Source of the DNA: Strigops habroptila
Lineage: Eukaryota > Chordata > Aves > Psittaciformes > Psittacidae
Assembly: GCF_004027225.2 (NCBI RefSeq)
Contig: NC_044288.2
Location: 17,618,744-17,682,743 of the forward strand
DNA: 64,000 nt
Direction of reading: 5' to 3'
The notes under the pieces were generated by a model that did no database searches, was not told where the DNA came from, and worked only from the letters and a program-made list of their open reading frames with translations. Every line of letters begins with the position of its first letter. Position 1 is the first letter of the stretch. Positions 53,101-64,000 of this stretch are shown here, piece by piece. The position numbers and the translations under genes are program-made.

Positions 53101-56100
53101 TCCAATTCAGCTCTTTCAGTGAAGGTTTGCGACAATACTTGCCAAATACAGTCCAGTAAAATTCCACTAACCTACATCTAAAAAAATCCTGCAAGAATGC
53201 CCTGGAACGCTTGACAGGGATTGACTTTCAAAGCTCCTCAATGCTTTGCCAGTGTTCAAACTTCATAGTCAGTTTTCAGCCTATAAAAAGTGATTACTGA
53301 GGGTGGACATGAGATGGGTATATAAAATCATGAGCAGCCCAAACGAGATGAATGGGGAACAACCACTCACTGTCTCCTCCAGTATGGGAATGGGAGGGAA
53401 GGGGGAGGTTAAAAACAAGAGGAGATTTCCTTTTACAGAACCCCCAACTAAATTCTGAAAGTTTTTGGCTATGGATGTTGAGGATACTAAAAAAAAAAGG
53501 AAAGAAAAAGAGAGAGTCTGTAAGACTTCAAGAGGGAATTATACATGCCCTGGAGAATAAATCCATTGAGGGCTACTAAACACAAAAGAACCACCTCCAG
53601 CTCAGGAAGTTCAGAACTGCCAACTGACCAACGCCTGGTGATGTGTTTAACCTGTCCTTATGCTCTTTCTCAGGCGTCTGCTGCTGGCCACTCCTGGCAA
53701 AGGCACACTAGGCTGCACGGACATTTGCACTGACCTAGCTAGTGTGGCCACTCTTGTGTTGAACTCTTCTTGTACATACACATTTTCAGGGCAAGGGGCT
53801 ATCCTTGGTGTGAGACTTACGTGAAAGTCTTATGCATTAAAATGTCTCTAGAGACAACATTTTGTCAGCTGCAGATTATGAGCTCCTCTCCTTAGCACTG
53901 AGCTGCAGGCATATACGATGTTCCCAGCATAAGAATTTATGCACGCAGTGCTTCAGCTGCTTATTTCATAGTGAAGGCCTCTACTTGCTTCCATGCAAAT
54001 GTGCAGTTCCTGCCACCGACATTTGACAACTGCATTATATTTGGAAAAGTAGATTAAAGGCTAGGATCAGACAGAATAAAACAATTTATGCATAAAGCTT
54101 AACAGCAAGAGCACTGCGATGTTCCCACAGAGCTCGAAGGACTATCTAAGACAGGTTTCTTAAAACTCTAATATGATAACACGATCAATATATCAAAGGT
54201 TGCTTGTGTTAGACACACTGAAACACACTGCTGTTGGCTAATCAGTGATCCCAAAAAGATGGGAAACTCTGCCAAGGTTTTTTCCTACACTAGCTTTGAC
54301 AACCTAACCTTTTCATACATAACCCTTCTGATACATACCTCATCTATGTAGTCCTGACTCTTCCTCCCCACCCCACAAGAAATGAAAGAAATGCAGTGTT
54401 TAACACATCATACAGACTGAGAATGTGGATCCATGTCTATATTAAGGCATAAAATTATTAGTATTTATTATTCAATGGAGCAAACTGCTATGAAGTGCAA
54501 GGAACGGGTCTTGTTACAGATGCCATGTGAATCATAACTTTGATATTTCCTGATGTGTATTTAAAACTCCAGCCTCCAAACAGCACAGAGTATTTCTGGA
54601 TAACATTAACATGTGTGCATACAACATGTGCATGCAAACTATGCATCCACGCTGACTGTTGAATAGCAGGATTGCTACAGCAGCTGTGCTAGTTGCAGGC
54701 CCCTCTCTCAAGAAGTCAGACTGCTCCTGTCCAGCCAGATGCCAACTGTCAGCCAGCCAGGGCATGTGCTGCTGCTCTGCCTACATACCCAAACATGGCC
54801 AAGTTGTCACCACGTTGGTCAGGTCTGTTAGAACGGCCGTGTGCTGGCATCACAGACACAGTACACAGGGGTGGGAAGGGCTGCAGAGACTGGTACAAGC
54901 ATCTGGTGGAAGAGTGACAACAATGGCACGACTGGCTGAGTGGCAGAGGCATCGCAATGCTGCCTGAAAGAAGAGATTTTTGTTGAGGAAAAGGAATGAG
55001 TAACTTCTGCATGTCCTTCCAGAGAAGCCCACAACAGTGGGTATGTTGTTCTATACAAACCTCACCCCAGTAAACTGCAGTGGACTGTTCTCGGCTCCTT
55101 CATTCCTACAAATTTTGACCAGCTGGAAGGGTTGCTACACATATCTGAAATATCTTTTATACTGCATTCACTGCAACTTTGGAAATTACAAAACCATTCA
55201 TAATAGAAAGCCTCAATAACCCCCAGTTGGCTTCTGAATTAGCTTGCATTTGAAATCGCCTGTTCTTCCCCAACAAAATACCCTAAACACTTAATCTTCC
55301 TGAGCTGCTTCTTTCCTAGAAGAGTTGGCCACTTTAGCCCCAGTGGTCAGAAGCAAAGCTGGTATTTTCCATCTCTCCTGTAATGTGATCTATGCCTTCT
55401 TCCCCAATAAACCTCAAACCTTTTTTTTTTTTATTATTTAAGAAAAGGCCTTTTTACAATCCAAAAGCAACCAGGAATACTGGAGTAAATCCACTCCTAT
55501 TCCAGAAAGCCTTCAGCACCAGAAGTGATACTGAAGTTTCAGCAGAAATCATGTGGGAAGAGCCTAAATTAATAGTTGGCTACTATGGGCTATTTTATAT
55601 CTGCTCTGTAAAACTTGAAGGACTTGAAGAAAGCCAAAATTGAGTTGCAGCCATAGTTGATTCACATATTTACTAGACTAAAAGCTTTTTGAGAGACAGA
55701 ATCTTCCCCTACCCTCAAGCCCCCAATGTTATTACAAGCTGACTTCCCTAAAGCATTTATCACTAAATCATGCAACCTTCCCAGGCTTCAAACTGGCATG
55801 GCGATGGGCTGGTCTCATTCATAGCCTCCTACAACATGCAAGATCACTGGCTTCCAAATTACAAGTCACAGGCTTGGTTAGACAGAAAGCCTATTAGGAA
55901 AGCTGCACACAAGATCCTCACATGCAAAGCCACCACAGCTTGTGGCTGCCTGTGTGGTTCAAAAGCTTGTATCAGGCTGCCTAAAAACACTCTGACAAAA
56001 AGAAGAAGAACCAGTTAGAGAAGAAAATCAAAGCCTGAGAAGCTGCAAATAACAATAGAGAGAAATAAGTCAGCTATTAATTTTATGTAAGAGTCACTGC

Positions 56101-57875
56101 CTTCAAGCCTTCCCACAACAGACTTATCACTTGAGCTGTTTACTGCAGATCAGAAAGGCTAACACTCGATGGCCTTTGATGGTTTTTTTGTTTCTAAAAC
56201 ATACTCTTTTGCAGGTGATTCATGACAAGACAGATTCTCTCACTTATAGTGTGGGAACTCTTAGTTTCCAAAACAGAAGAGAAGGCAGGATCACCGACAA
56301 GTTCAAAGTGTTCTTTCAAAACACTAAATCTCATACACCTCTAAATTAGCAAACAGTTTTATTCAAGCTCTTTATTCACAGTTTCAGCAAACCTAAAAGG
56401 GAGTCAACATACAAGTAATTCAGCGGTCTGGGGAACAGAGGACAAGGCCTCTCTGACAGTAAATATTTAGAGTAATGTGCTATCTTCACAGAAGCACAGA
56501 ATAGTTGAGGCTGGCAGGGACCTCTCCAGAGATAATCCTGTCCAACTCCCCTGCTCAAAGCAGGGTCAGTGAGAGCAGGTTGCTCAGAGTCAGGCCTAGT
56601 TGTTTTTGAGTATCTCCAAGGATGGAGACTCCACACCACCCTGGGCAACCTGTTCCAGTCTCTGACCATCCTCTCAGTAAGGAGTGAGACAGTTCTTTAG
56701 CTCACAAAGAGCTTTCCTTTGTGTCCATTGATTCACTGGTACTGAGTCAGTCCAATTTGATGCCTGCTCTCACCAAGGGATATGACATCACTCACGTCAG
56801 CAATGACATACAAGGCTACTGACCCATCTACAGGAATGGATGAATGGAGCACAGCTACACGATCAAAGGAAGTCACTGTTCAATGGAACAGGAAAGCTGC
56901 ATTAGGAGTCTGATTACAGGACTGGCAGGATCAACCTGATCAATGTTTACCGCTCTGCACAGTGCGCTCGCTGCATATAATTGTGTGAAATTGCATTACT
57001 CAGCCTACAGCCTCCCTCAGGAGGAGGAAGGAAGGAAAAGGGGCCCAAGGCAAGAGATATATATCAGCCAAAGTCTACGTATTGATACATGGGAGTGAGA
57101 GTGGATTGCTATCGGTCGTTTCTGACCAAGCAAATTTTCTTCTTTAAAAGCATGACAAATAACAACAAAATAAGATCTCTGCTCTTTAGTCCACCTACAA
57201 CATCAGATGAATTTCCTGAGTATGCTGCAAGACAAATACGTGTTTCCCAAATCATCTTCACTGCCAGCCACCGCATATTGCCACCCACCCTGCTCTTACT
57301 GATCCGGAACCCGGATTCCTCATTTGCAGTAGTTGGGCTCCTCCAGTCTCTTCAGCAAGCAAACGCCTGGGTACACTAACTGTGACTGCAACTGCTACCA
57401 GTTGTTTTTCACACTAACTGAGGGGATGCCTATCAGGAAGGGTAAAAAAACCCTGCAGTCATCCCCCTGACCAGTGTTTGGAGCAGAATCACAGTTTCTG
57501 TTCATGGGAAGACACTACCAAGAAGCTCTCTACCTACTGCAGTAGCTACCAGAGTGGGCATTTCAGTGCTGACTTTCGGGACCTCCCTTTCATGACAACT
57601 ACTTTTTGTTGTTTTGATTCTGAATCCAGGCAAACTACTCCACCATTTAGTACAGACTGACAGACTGGGCAAAACAAGCTGTCTCAGCAACAAAGGATAC
57701 ACTTTCCTGTGTTTAATATCCCTTTAAAAAAAATTCCCCGGAGACAGAGAAGCCAAATGATCTTTAATTTTATACCGGGGTATGCAAGGACATCAAAAAG
57801 AAGTATTACTTACTAATAGCCCCTGTGTAGGTTGGCTGTGTAAGGTCTTTTGGCACCTTCCTGTAGATGTCAAAC
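23089..57875 (-). CDS. ERGIC1: ER-Golgi intermediate compartment protein 1 (ERGIC-32), exons 2-10; exon 1 outside window
   Basis: Nine exons on the minus strand join in phase to encode residues 7-290 of a protein of the usual 290-residue length; only about six N-terminal codons are missing (beyond 64000). ERGIC1 is an Erv41/Erv46-family membrane protein cycling between ER, ERGIC and Golgi, partnering ERGIC2/ERGIC3. It shows the cytosolic [20 protein letters not shown], a first membrane segment at about residues 27-47 ([17 protein letters not shown]), and a luminal domain with sequon N74-[18 protein letters not shown] and the [16 protein letters not shown] motif. [20 protein letters not shown] follows, then a second segment at about 256-276 ([20 protein letters not shown]) and a short tail ending LGKMQ. 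Exons: 57875-57814, 51021-50949, 40863-40769, 40127-40003, 37508-37404, 33072-33012, 31798-31698, 29010-28888, 23196-23089. Its position upstream of RPL26L1 matches human. Confidence 0.97.
23197..28887 (-). other. ERGIC1: ERGIC1 intron 9
   Basis: A 5.7 kb intron. It holds a MIR-like SINE relic near 24.0 kb and a possible conserved element at 25.35-25.50 kb, both listed separately. No other exon seen. Confidence 0.85.
23985..24085 (+). repeat. MIR/CORE-SINE-like relic
   Basis: CAATTTCCTTATCTATGAAA then TGGGGGCAATGCC matches the MIR core (cagtttcctcatctgtaaaatggggataa), followed by a diverged continuation (...CATTTAAAGAGCTCAATA). Recognised by eye; old and diverged. Confidence 0.6.
28888..29010 (-). 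CDS. ERGIC1: ERGIC1 exon 9
   Basis: This phase-0 exon of 123 bases has acceptor TCTTTTGTAG and donor GTGAGT. It encodes [20 protein letters not shown] through PLYRFITS (residues 215-255). Confidence 0.97.
29011..31697 (-). other. ERGIC1: ERGIC1 intron 8
   Basis: A 2.7 kb intron. The part at about 30.88-31.29 kb is very AT-rich. No exon or repeat family identified. Confidence 0.85.
31698..31798 (-). CDS. ERGIC1: ERGIC1 exon 8
   Basis: The acceptor is TGACCACAG and the donor GTAAAG, a weaker donor than the others. It encodes the rest of Pro181 and residues 182-214, [20 protein letters not shown] through YQYTVANK. Confidence 0.97.
31799..33011 (-). other. ERGIC1: ERGIC1 intron 7
   Basis: A 1.2 kb intron with a short (GAAA)n microsatellite at about 32418-32443. 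Nothing else seen. Confidence 0.85.
32418..32443. repeat. (GAAA)n microsatellite
   Basis: An A-run followed by about four GAAA units. Confidence 0.85.
33012..33072 (-). CDS. ERGIC1: ERGIC1 exon 7
   Basis: This 61-base exon has acceptor CTTTCCAG and donor GTATGT. It encodes [20 protein letters not shown] (161-180) plus the first base of Pro181. It is the shortest coding exon of this gene in the window. Confidence 0.96.
34570..34938 (-). mobile_element. CR1 LINE, 3' end fragment
   Basis: On the minus strand this encodes the conserved CR1 ORF2 C-terminus ([56 protein letters not shown]) and ends with the CR1 tail CCATTCTATGATTCTGTG at 34570. The C-terminal frame is still open, so this is the youngest-looking of the three CR1 copies. 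It is severely 5' truncated, as is typical. Confidence 0.96.
36991..37075. repeat. 43-bp imperfect tandem duplication
   Basis: GCTGTATTAACACCGAAAAC...CATTTTGCAA at 36991-37033 is repeated head to tail at 37034-37075, with a few substitutions and a one-base deletion. Confidence 0.9.
37404..37508 (-). CDS. ERGIC1: ERGIC1 exon 6
   Basis: This phase-0 exon of 105 bases has acceptor AATTTTAG and donor GTGAGT. It encodes [20 protein letters not shown] through LSFGDKLQ (residues 126-160). Confidence 0.97.
37509..40002 (-). other. ERGIC1: ERGIC1 intron 5
   Basis: A 2.5 kb intron. No exon, repeat family or RNA gene recognised. Confidence 0.85.
40003..40127 (-). CDS. ERGIC1: ERGIC1 exon 5
   Basis: The acceptor is ACCCATGCAG and the donor GTGAGT. 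It encodes residues 85-125, [20 protein letters not shown] through FEGHFSINK, plus two bases of Leu84. Confidence 0.97.
40128..40768 (-). other. ERGIC1: ERGIC1 intron 4
   Basis: A 641-base intron with nothing further recognised. Confidence 0.9.
40769..40863 (-). CDS. ERGIC1: ERGIC1 exon 4
   Basis: The acceptor is GTCCTCCAG and the donor GTGAGT. It encodes [16 protein letters not shown] through NLHCE (residues 53-83), including the N74 sequon, plus one base of Leu84. Confidence 0.96.
42945..43060 (-). repeat. Ancient tRNA-derived SINE-like relic (MIR/CORE-SINE type)
   Basis: CACTGAGGCAAAGAGAAGTA, GTCCACGTCACACAGACCATTAG and CTCCAGTCACTGGACCAA match the order of the reversed MIR-type body (ctgaggcacagagaggttaa; aaggtcacacagctagt; ccagtccagtgctctatccac). 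Diverged; recognised by eye. Confidence 0.5.
45480..45655 (-). repeat. Ancient MIR/CORE-SINE-like relic
   Basis: In order, AACATTAATTAAGCTTCTTA, CACCCCTGAGAGGTAGGCAG, a diverged 'ttttacagatgaggaaact' equivalent, CTCAAGGTCAGTCCATGGCA, and GCAGGATTACAACTCCCG match the reversed MIR-type consensus over about 170 bases. Confidence 0.65.
46461..46715. promoter_or_regulatory. Candidate enhancer: cluster of TAATTA and GATA motifs
   Basis: Within 250 bases there are ATTAATTA (46463-46470), TTAATTAC (46561-46568), TAATGA (46581), CTAATTAC (46636-46643) and GTTAATTAG (46702-46710). GATAAAA (46647), ATTATCATC (46661) and AGATAGG are also present. The density suggests a conserved non-coding element, but conservation was not tested. 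Confidence 0.35.
50949..51021 (-). CDS. ERGIC1: ERGIC1 exon 3
   Basis: The acceptor is GTCTTTTCCAG and the donor GTAAGT. It encodes residues 29-51 ([19 protein letters not shown], then IATE), the first transmembrane helix, with split codons for Ile28 and Ile52. Confidence 0.96.
51022..57813 (-). other. ERGIC1: ERGIC1 intron 2
   Basis: A 6.8 kb intron with one CR1 relic (56.49-56.69 kb) and short T- and A-runs (for example T11 near 55422). No exon seen. Confidence 0.85.
56486..56690 (-). mobile_element. CR1 LINE relic, 3' end
   Basis: The reverse complement reads GAGGATGGTCAGAGACTGGA, ACAGGTTGCCCAGGGTGG, CCATCCTTGGAGATACTCAA and a tail near CAACTATTCTGTGCTTCTG. This is an older CR1 subfamily than the copy at 34.57 kb, truncated and diverged. 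Confidence 0.9.
57814..57875 (-). CDS. ERGIC1: ERGIC1 exon 2
   Basis: The acceptor is TTTTTCAG and the donor GTAAGT. It encodes [20 protein letters not shown] (residues 8-27) with split codons for Arg7 (…G) and Ile28 (A…). Confidence 0.96.
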
Positions 57876-60800
57876 CTGAAAAAGGAAAAGCAACAACCAT
57901 AAAACAGGTGGAACATTTCAATACATTTCATGTCCCCACAGGGATGAATGATGCTGAACTTTTTCCATCTAGCTTTCCAACATTTTTTTCAGTTTGCAGA
58001 AGGATATGACAAGTAAAAGCAAAACAAAAACCCTTTTTCTTTTGTACAATTATGTAACTGTGCTCCTTTTTGGCTCCAATTTCCAAAGCACTTCTCTCCA
58101 CCTCCCTCCGCCTTGCTGTCACGGATCTGTGCAATATGAACTGTGAAAGGTGCCAGGGAAGAAGTCATGTTGGACAAGTTTATAGACCGCCGTAAAAGGA
58201 AAAGGATACTCTACAGACTTCTGACTGAAGAGGCCTGGCAAAAAGACAGTTAAGACATAACCTGTATTGCCCCTTCTAGTTTGCATCCTGCAATAGCCAA
58301 AACCTGCCAATACCAAAGTCAGAAATCAAGGTGCTGAGACAAGAAACCTACCCTTCGACACCAGATACACAAAAGAAGTTAACCCAAGAAGTTTGTTGCT
58401 CCCCCACCAAAATCCAGTTTAATATTAGACCATTGTTTTGATTCAGTCATATCTTTTAATATCCATATGGCTCAGCTTTGCTATTTTAAACTCTGCATGG
58501 TTAAACTTTCACTGCCCTTATGTTAGCTGTATTATTTCCTACAACCTTGTGTTCCTGCGCCTCCAGCCGCAATGCAGCTCTGACATCAGTTTTTCCACCA
58601 CTCAATAAAAATTAATTAATGCATTAAAAACACACACACACCCTAAAGAAGGAAGTGACTGGTTCTCCCCCAAAATAGACTTTTTTTGGATATACCACAA
58701 GTGGGTGAGATTTGATGCTTTTTCCAGCTCTGGAAGAGACATAAGAGACACCGGCTTCCAAATCTGTATTCTATACTGCAGCAAGATGAAACACCACCAT
58801 GTTTATTCAGCAGTTCCTACTACACCAAATATTATACTGAGAGTTTAAAAACTAGATCCTCTTTTCTTCACTCTTCATCTGTTGAGATAACTTACAACTT
58901 GGAGACACTCTGGGGGAACAAAACAGCATTTGCCTTGCATGAGATTGTTGCTATGATTCATTCAGGAGTCGAAGCTGGTGGAAGGAAGGATAAGAGAGGG
59001 AAGGAAAGCAGGTATAAAGATAGCTCATCTGCCCAGCTCAAGTCCTGAACAAGCTATGTAATCACTTAACCGCTTCAGCAACCCACTGCAGTACACATGA
59101 CAAAGCATGCTGCACAGGCTACTCATGAAGCTATAAGTTTTTATGACTCTATTCACTGCCATCTCCTAAACAGATTAGTAATATTCCTGAACCAAACAGT
59201 CCATTTATGGTTTTCCAGCTGCCCTGAGAACATCTGGAAAGTGCTGTTTACATTCTTTCCACATACACCAAAGCAATAGCAGCAGCAGATGGTAAAGCAA
59301 CCCAGAGTAGCTGCTGACATCATGGTCTTACAGGCAGAACCATCAGAAGTAGCCGATGGTTCCTGCTCGCAGCCCATTAACCACTGAAAGCTGGCGTCGT
59401 CTCGCCAAAGTCACAATAATAGACCAACAAGGCTAAAAAAGCCAAAAGAGAAAGAAAAAGAGGGAGAGAGCATGAGCACGTGAACACACAAGAGCTGCTG
59501 AGTGTGAGGTGAACAATCAGAAATAGGAAATAGCTCTGTGCTGGATTCAGTAAAAACAGCAGCATGTGGATACTATAAAAGGAAGTTTGTTCTTACAATG
59601 AGAAATATTTACTAGTATTAAAATGATGATCCATCACAGGATTGGAAAAAAAAAATAAAAATCTAGCTTTTTAAATAACTCAGTGGAAAGTTGATGTCAT
59701 GGCACAGTTCTCTGCTCTCAAACTGCCAGTTTAATCACATAAGTAACACCCAAACCCACAAATTAAGTTTTACATGGCATAAGTAAGCTAGGATTAGGCA
59801 AAGACACTGCAGAAAGCGACCACTGGCTCCCAGCCACATCTATCGCCTGGCTTTAAGGGCTTAAAAGGCAGTTCACCATCACTGTGTTAGTCTGCTTCCC
59901 ATCTCTTCTACCACATTACATTCCCTCTCTCGTACTACCACGACACTCATCTAAAAAGGGCTTTAAGCAAGTCTCTGGATCCGATTTGCCTGGAGTTCTG
60001 TGAACTCCTGGGTCTACACCTACAGGCTCAAACCTCCCAGCAAGCACAGTACAGCACATTGGCAACAGTCATCATGTGAGGTCCTTAACAGACCTTAAGG
60101 ATCACTTAATGTATGAGCACAGTGAGGGTACACAGCCTGCTAGGCAAAGAACACCAACCAGTGTTGCAGCCCCAAACTTACAGTATAGAGGCACATACAG
60201 TGAGAGTACAGAACAACCCAGGAGAACTGAATAACAGCTTTAATGGCTTTGTTCTGTAGAATTAACACATATTTAGGTAAGGATAAACACTATGGAATAG
60301 CACAGAATTGAGAGTGAACAACGTACACAAAAGAGGCAATGAGAGCAGACTGGATGGTAGGGAGGAAGGAGGAAAGCTCAGTTGGAATCTTATGCATGAA
60401 TGCAGAGGCTTGAAGGATGACATCCAGAACCCGACTCAAGCAACAGAAGGGAAAGCAAGCAGGGGAGGTGTGCTTAAACTTGCAGAAGGATGCTGAAATG
60501 ATGACAGAAATAAACATTAACAGCAAGGAAATGGAAAAAGACAAGTTTGGAATAAGTGACAAACGCTGCTGGCTAGATTTTGCTCACTGACACATAACAC
60601 CAGTAAATCCAAGAGACCACCAGTCCAAAAGAAAAAGGACTGGCTATATGCAAGTATCCTGGCAGAACATTCATTTGCTTGGAAAAGACATGCTCTGAAT
60701 TAGGAAGGTTTATGCATTGGCAAAGGAATGATACTCTTCAGGGTACCAGGCATCTTCCCATAAAGCATATGATGCTGGCCGCAGCTTTGAGAAAGTACAA

Positions 60801-63800
60801 TTTATTTAGTCTGATCCAGGATGGTGAAAACAGCAGTTGGGTTTACACAGAGAAAGGTAAGCTGGACACCCAAAAGGATAGCAAGACATTGAACTTTGAT
60901 GAAAATTATGGAGATGCTGGCATGGCCAGAGAACAGAGCTATCTTGTTAAGTCTGAATTAAACTCTGAGTTAAATGACATAAAATGCATGGGATTCAATG
61001 ACAGATTGACAAGTATGCTTGTGAGACACCAGAGAGACAAAATCCCAGCAATAAGTAGAGGATGGTACCCCAACGAAGGCCTCATCAAACTTGCCAAACA
61101 AATCTGTGAAGTTGACAAGTTACTGTAACAGGAGACCCTAAGTCTCAAGAAGTAAGAGATCTGTGAAAGCCACAGCTCCTATCAGACTTAAGGGTTAAAA
61201 ATCTAACTAACTTCTAAAGCTTTACAAGACAAACCTGCCTCTTTTTACCACTGGCTTCTTGCCTACCTCACAGAGCTCAAAGCAATTTCAGGGGATCACT
61301 TACACTGTCCTGGGAAGAGAAAAGAATGAGGATTAAGACACCACAGATGATGTGTAATGTATGAGGGAGGAGGCCTCGGAGTCGTATGCGTGGTAAAGGG
61401 GAACAGGTTTTACTTGCCCTCAGGTCAAATGTTCCTGCAAGCACCTGCAGTAAAAATTCCAATAAGCCTCCAGGTTCCTGAGGCATTGGTCACTTGGAAG
61501 AGTATTTGTACCCTGGGAACAGAGAGGAACCTTGTTCTCTGTACAAATTGCAAAAGCTGCATTATGAATTTCTGATACTGGCACATTCAAAGCAGTGGAA
61601 GATATTACAAATGCTGGAGGAAGACTGGATGTTCAGAAAGGTTACACAAGCCAGCTCATAACGCAGCGAGACACACTGTACTACATGGGGAATATCCACT
61701 TCGATAGTCTTGTACTCATAGCCTAAATGACCAGGAGAAACCAGGGTGTAGATTTACAGCATGTTCACCGCCTCAGAGTTACTGCTACATGAACTCTCTT
61801 AACCTGCAGTACTGTGCAGCAGTTTGCCCTGCTTTCACACAGGGGCACGTTACTTTACACTTACAAAGCATGCACATGAACAGTTTCCACAGGAGAGCCA
61901 GCATGTTATTTATATATAGCTTTTGGCAGCTTTCTTCCTTTGCTCAGAAGGACAAGACTTGTAAGGTGAAGTAATATATTTGAGTTAATCAACTGACATA
62001 GTTGTACAGTGGAAACAAACTTTCTGCTAGGAAAGTTCTTCCTGCAGGTCATACGTATCCTCGTAAAGGGAAGGCTGGACCTTGCAGCACCAGAATACAA
62101 GGCTAAAGATAGAACTAGGCTGTCATCAGTATAACAAAGGAATTTCCTGACACATCTAGTGTATCTATTGTCTTTTCTTTCCATGGAAAGCATAGTTGCA
62201 AACAAAGAAATAAAGCAAGCAGTTTAGCAATATCAGAGTTTTGCAGGAACCAACATTCATAACCAACATGAGGGAATGCTACAATACCTTTTTCTCAGTC
62301 CAGTGCTGAAAGGACTTAAAATACTTTCTCACCTTCCAGATGGGAATATCAAGAAACTGGTAAAACAACATTGTAAAAAAGGATCATTCCTGAACAGGTT
62401 CAGAGAGTTCACAAACCTTAGCATGATTAAGCCAGGTCTGAGGCAGAACTCCAGGTGTACCATAATTCCCTCAGAAACACAAAAATTACACGTTTGGTCT
62501 CACCTTATTGCAGTTGCACAAGTGGGTGGCAAGGTAAAATTGCAGATGGGTGCACCTCAGCGGGGCCAAACAAAAGGATGGCAGATTTAAAGTGCCAGTA
62601 AATATTAGAAGGACTTCAAAAGCTGTATCTAGGCTAAAATGGGCTGTAGCTATTCAAAAGATTTTTCTTCAGACAGAAGTATACGCTTTTCACGTTCACT
62701 TTTCAGGTTTGCCTAGAGTCATAGAAAGCACCAAAGTGTTTAACGACCCAGAGCCAGGTGCAGTGGTGCCCATCTGAGTGGGACAGCTGCAAGTGATGTC
62801 CAAGGCTGGAGGCTATGCAGAAGTAAGTAATGGTAGGTGAAACTGAAGCAAGTTGACATCATCAGCCCTGGGGTGATTACTGACTTTCCTTTCAAATCTA
62901 TTGGATTGACAGTGCAAGCCAGGGACAGGGAGGGCAGAAGATGTCTTCCCAAATACTGTGGGTTTTTTTCTAGAGTAGATGCTCTAAAATGCCCTGAGAA
63001 CAGGGATGAGCTCATGCACTTAGCTGGAGCTGCTGTGGGCAGGGCTAACTGCCAGGGTGTGCTTTATATACCTGAACGGTTTCAAGTTTGGATCTGAAAT
63101 ACTTCAGGAAATGAAGTAAGAAATACATTAGTTCACTGAAGATTACAACCCCTCCGAACAGAAAAATCCTCTCTGACATCTTTGGAGACTGAAAAGAGCT
63201 CCAGTAAAATACTGTTGCAATAGCTCTGTAAGATGCTGTTAACTTTTTCATGAGCAAGAAGCAAAGAACTTGAGGCAATGAAAAAATATTAATGCTTAAA
63301 AGTAGAACTAACTAGCCATTGGTTAAATCTGAATGTCTTGTAGCAAAGGGAAACTCTCACACCTAAAGGAGTTCACAATAGAGAAGGAAGAACACAAATT
63401 CCTCCTTCAGTTTACAGCATTTGTTGCAACCCTCAAGCATGCCCACCCCTCCCTGGCACAAACAGAGGAGCAACGCACTGGCCATGTCACCTAGGCAGAT
63501 ATTCAGAGCACAGCTTATAAACCTCCCTATACTACTGACTCACTGCGTGGAGTCACTGCGAAGAGACAGCAGATCTTTAGCTCTGTCTGCAGAGCACTGA
63601 AACACAACTCTGCAGCAAGCAGCAGTGGGATGTTTTCATGTTCCCTTCTGCAAGGTCTGTTTTTACTGATTTAACAACAGACAAGGGAAAGATTGTTTTG
63701 AGGCTCTTGGGCTGTATTTTGGACTCCAGTTAATCAAATGGCCACACAAAAGTACAACGCATTCACATGTGCCACCTGGTCACAGCATAAAATTCAGGCA

Positions 63801-64000
63801 CCATAGATCAGCAGCAAACAGATTAATTTTCATCCATTTCCCCTCCTCCGATGACTCAGAAATTTAGCTTTAATACTCACAGACAGGGGAAGAACGTTTT
63901 TGTTCTTCAGGCAGATTACGTTTCTCTTCAGAACAACTGAATATTTAAACATTAGTCTTTTTGAAGCATAGTGGCTCTATTGTAGGTACTTTTGCAGTAC
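57876..64000 (-). other. ERGIC1: ERGIC1 intron 1 (partial)
   Basis: No CpG island or MPFDF-type exon is present up to 64000, so exon 1 and the promoter lie outside. One open frame of 173 codons without a stop (plus strand, 60607-61128) is noted in the findings. No repeat family recognised. Confidence 0.8.

Noticed and set aside
57876-64000. ERGIC1 exon 1 inside the window
   Set aside because: No CpG island and no MPFDFR-type coding start with a phase-2 donor was seen on the minus strand, so it must lie beyond 64000.

Overview
This is ordinary vertebrate nuclear DNA, almost certainly from a bird. The evidence is three spliced protein-coding genes with GT-AG introns, two CpG-island promoters, and several 3'-truncated CR1 LINE copies ending in avian-type CR1 tails. 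The CR1 sequences suggest a non-galliform (neoavian) bird, but that is a weak inference. I see no operon, CRISPR array, phage, plasmid or other prokaryotic feature. Most of the window is intron or intergenic sequence, and nearly all long open frames in it are chance.

All three genes lie on the minus strand and follow the order known from human 5q35.1 (ERGIC1, RPL26L1, ATP6V0E1). From high to low coordinates: (1) ERGIC1 exons 2-10 between 57875 and 23089, with a long 3'UTR probably reaching about 19.4 kb. Exon 1 (about 6 codons) and the promoter lie beyond position 64000. (2) RPL26L1 (ribosomal protein eL26), complete, with a non-coding TOP exon 1 near 18.35-18.31 kb, coding exons from 17220 to 14622 and a poly(A) signal near 14.6 kb. 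(3) ATP6V0E1 (V-ATPase subunit e1), complete CDS in three exons at 12679-12576, 10412-10365 and 5452-5359, followed by a 3'UTR intron and a probable terminal exon near 2.7-2.2 kb. The first 2.2 kb is downstream intergenic sequence.

All exon borders were placed by hand from GT-AG sites. Reading phase closes at every junction, giving 81 aa for ATP6V0E1, 145 aa for RPL26L1 and residues 7-290 for ERGIC1.

The genes share a neighbourhood but not a pathway. ERGIC1 cycles between ER, ERGIC and Golgi as a cargo-receptor-family protein. eL26 is a structural protein of the 60S ribosome. Subunit e1 is part of the membrane V0 sector of the proton pump. Non-coding items worth a second look are promoter motifs (a TCTCGCGAGA palindrome and TOP tract at RPL26L1; CRE and CCAAT motifs at ATP6V0E1), a homeodomain/GATA motif cluster in ERGIC1 intron 3, local duplications, ancient SINE-like relics, and two longer-than-usual open frames in ERGIC1 introns. 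I found no convincing new biological system.
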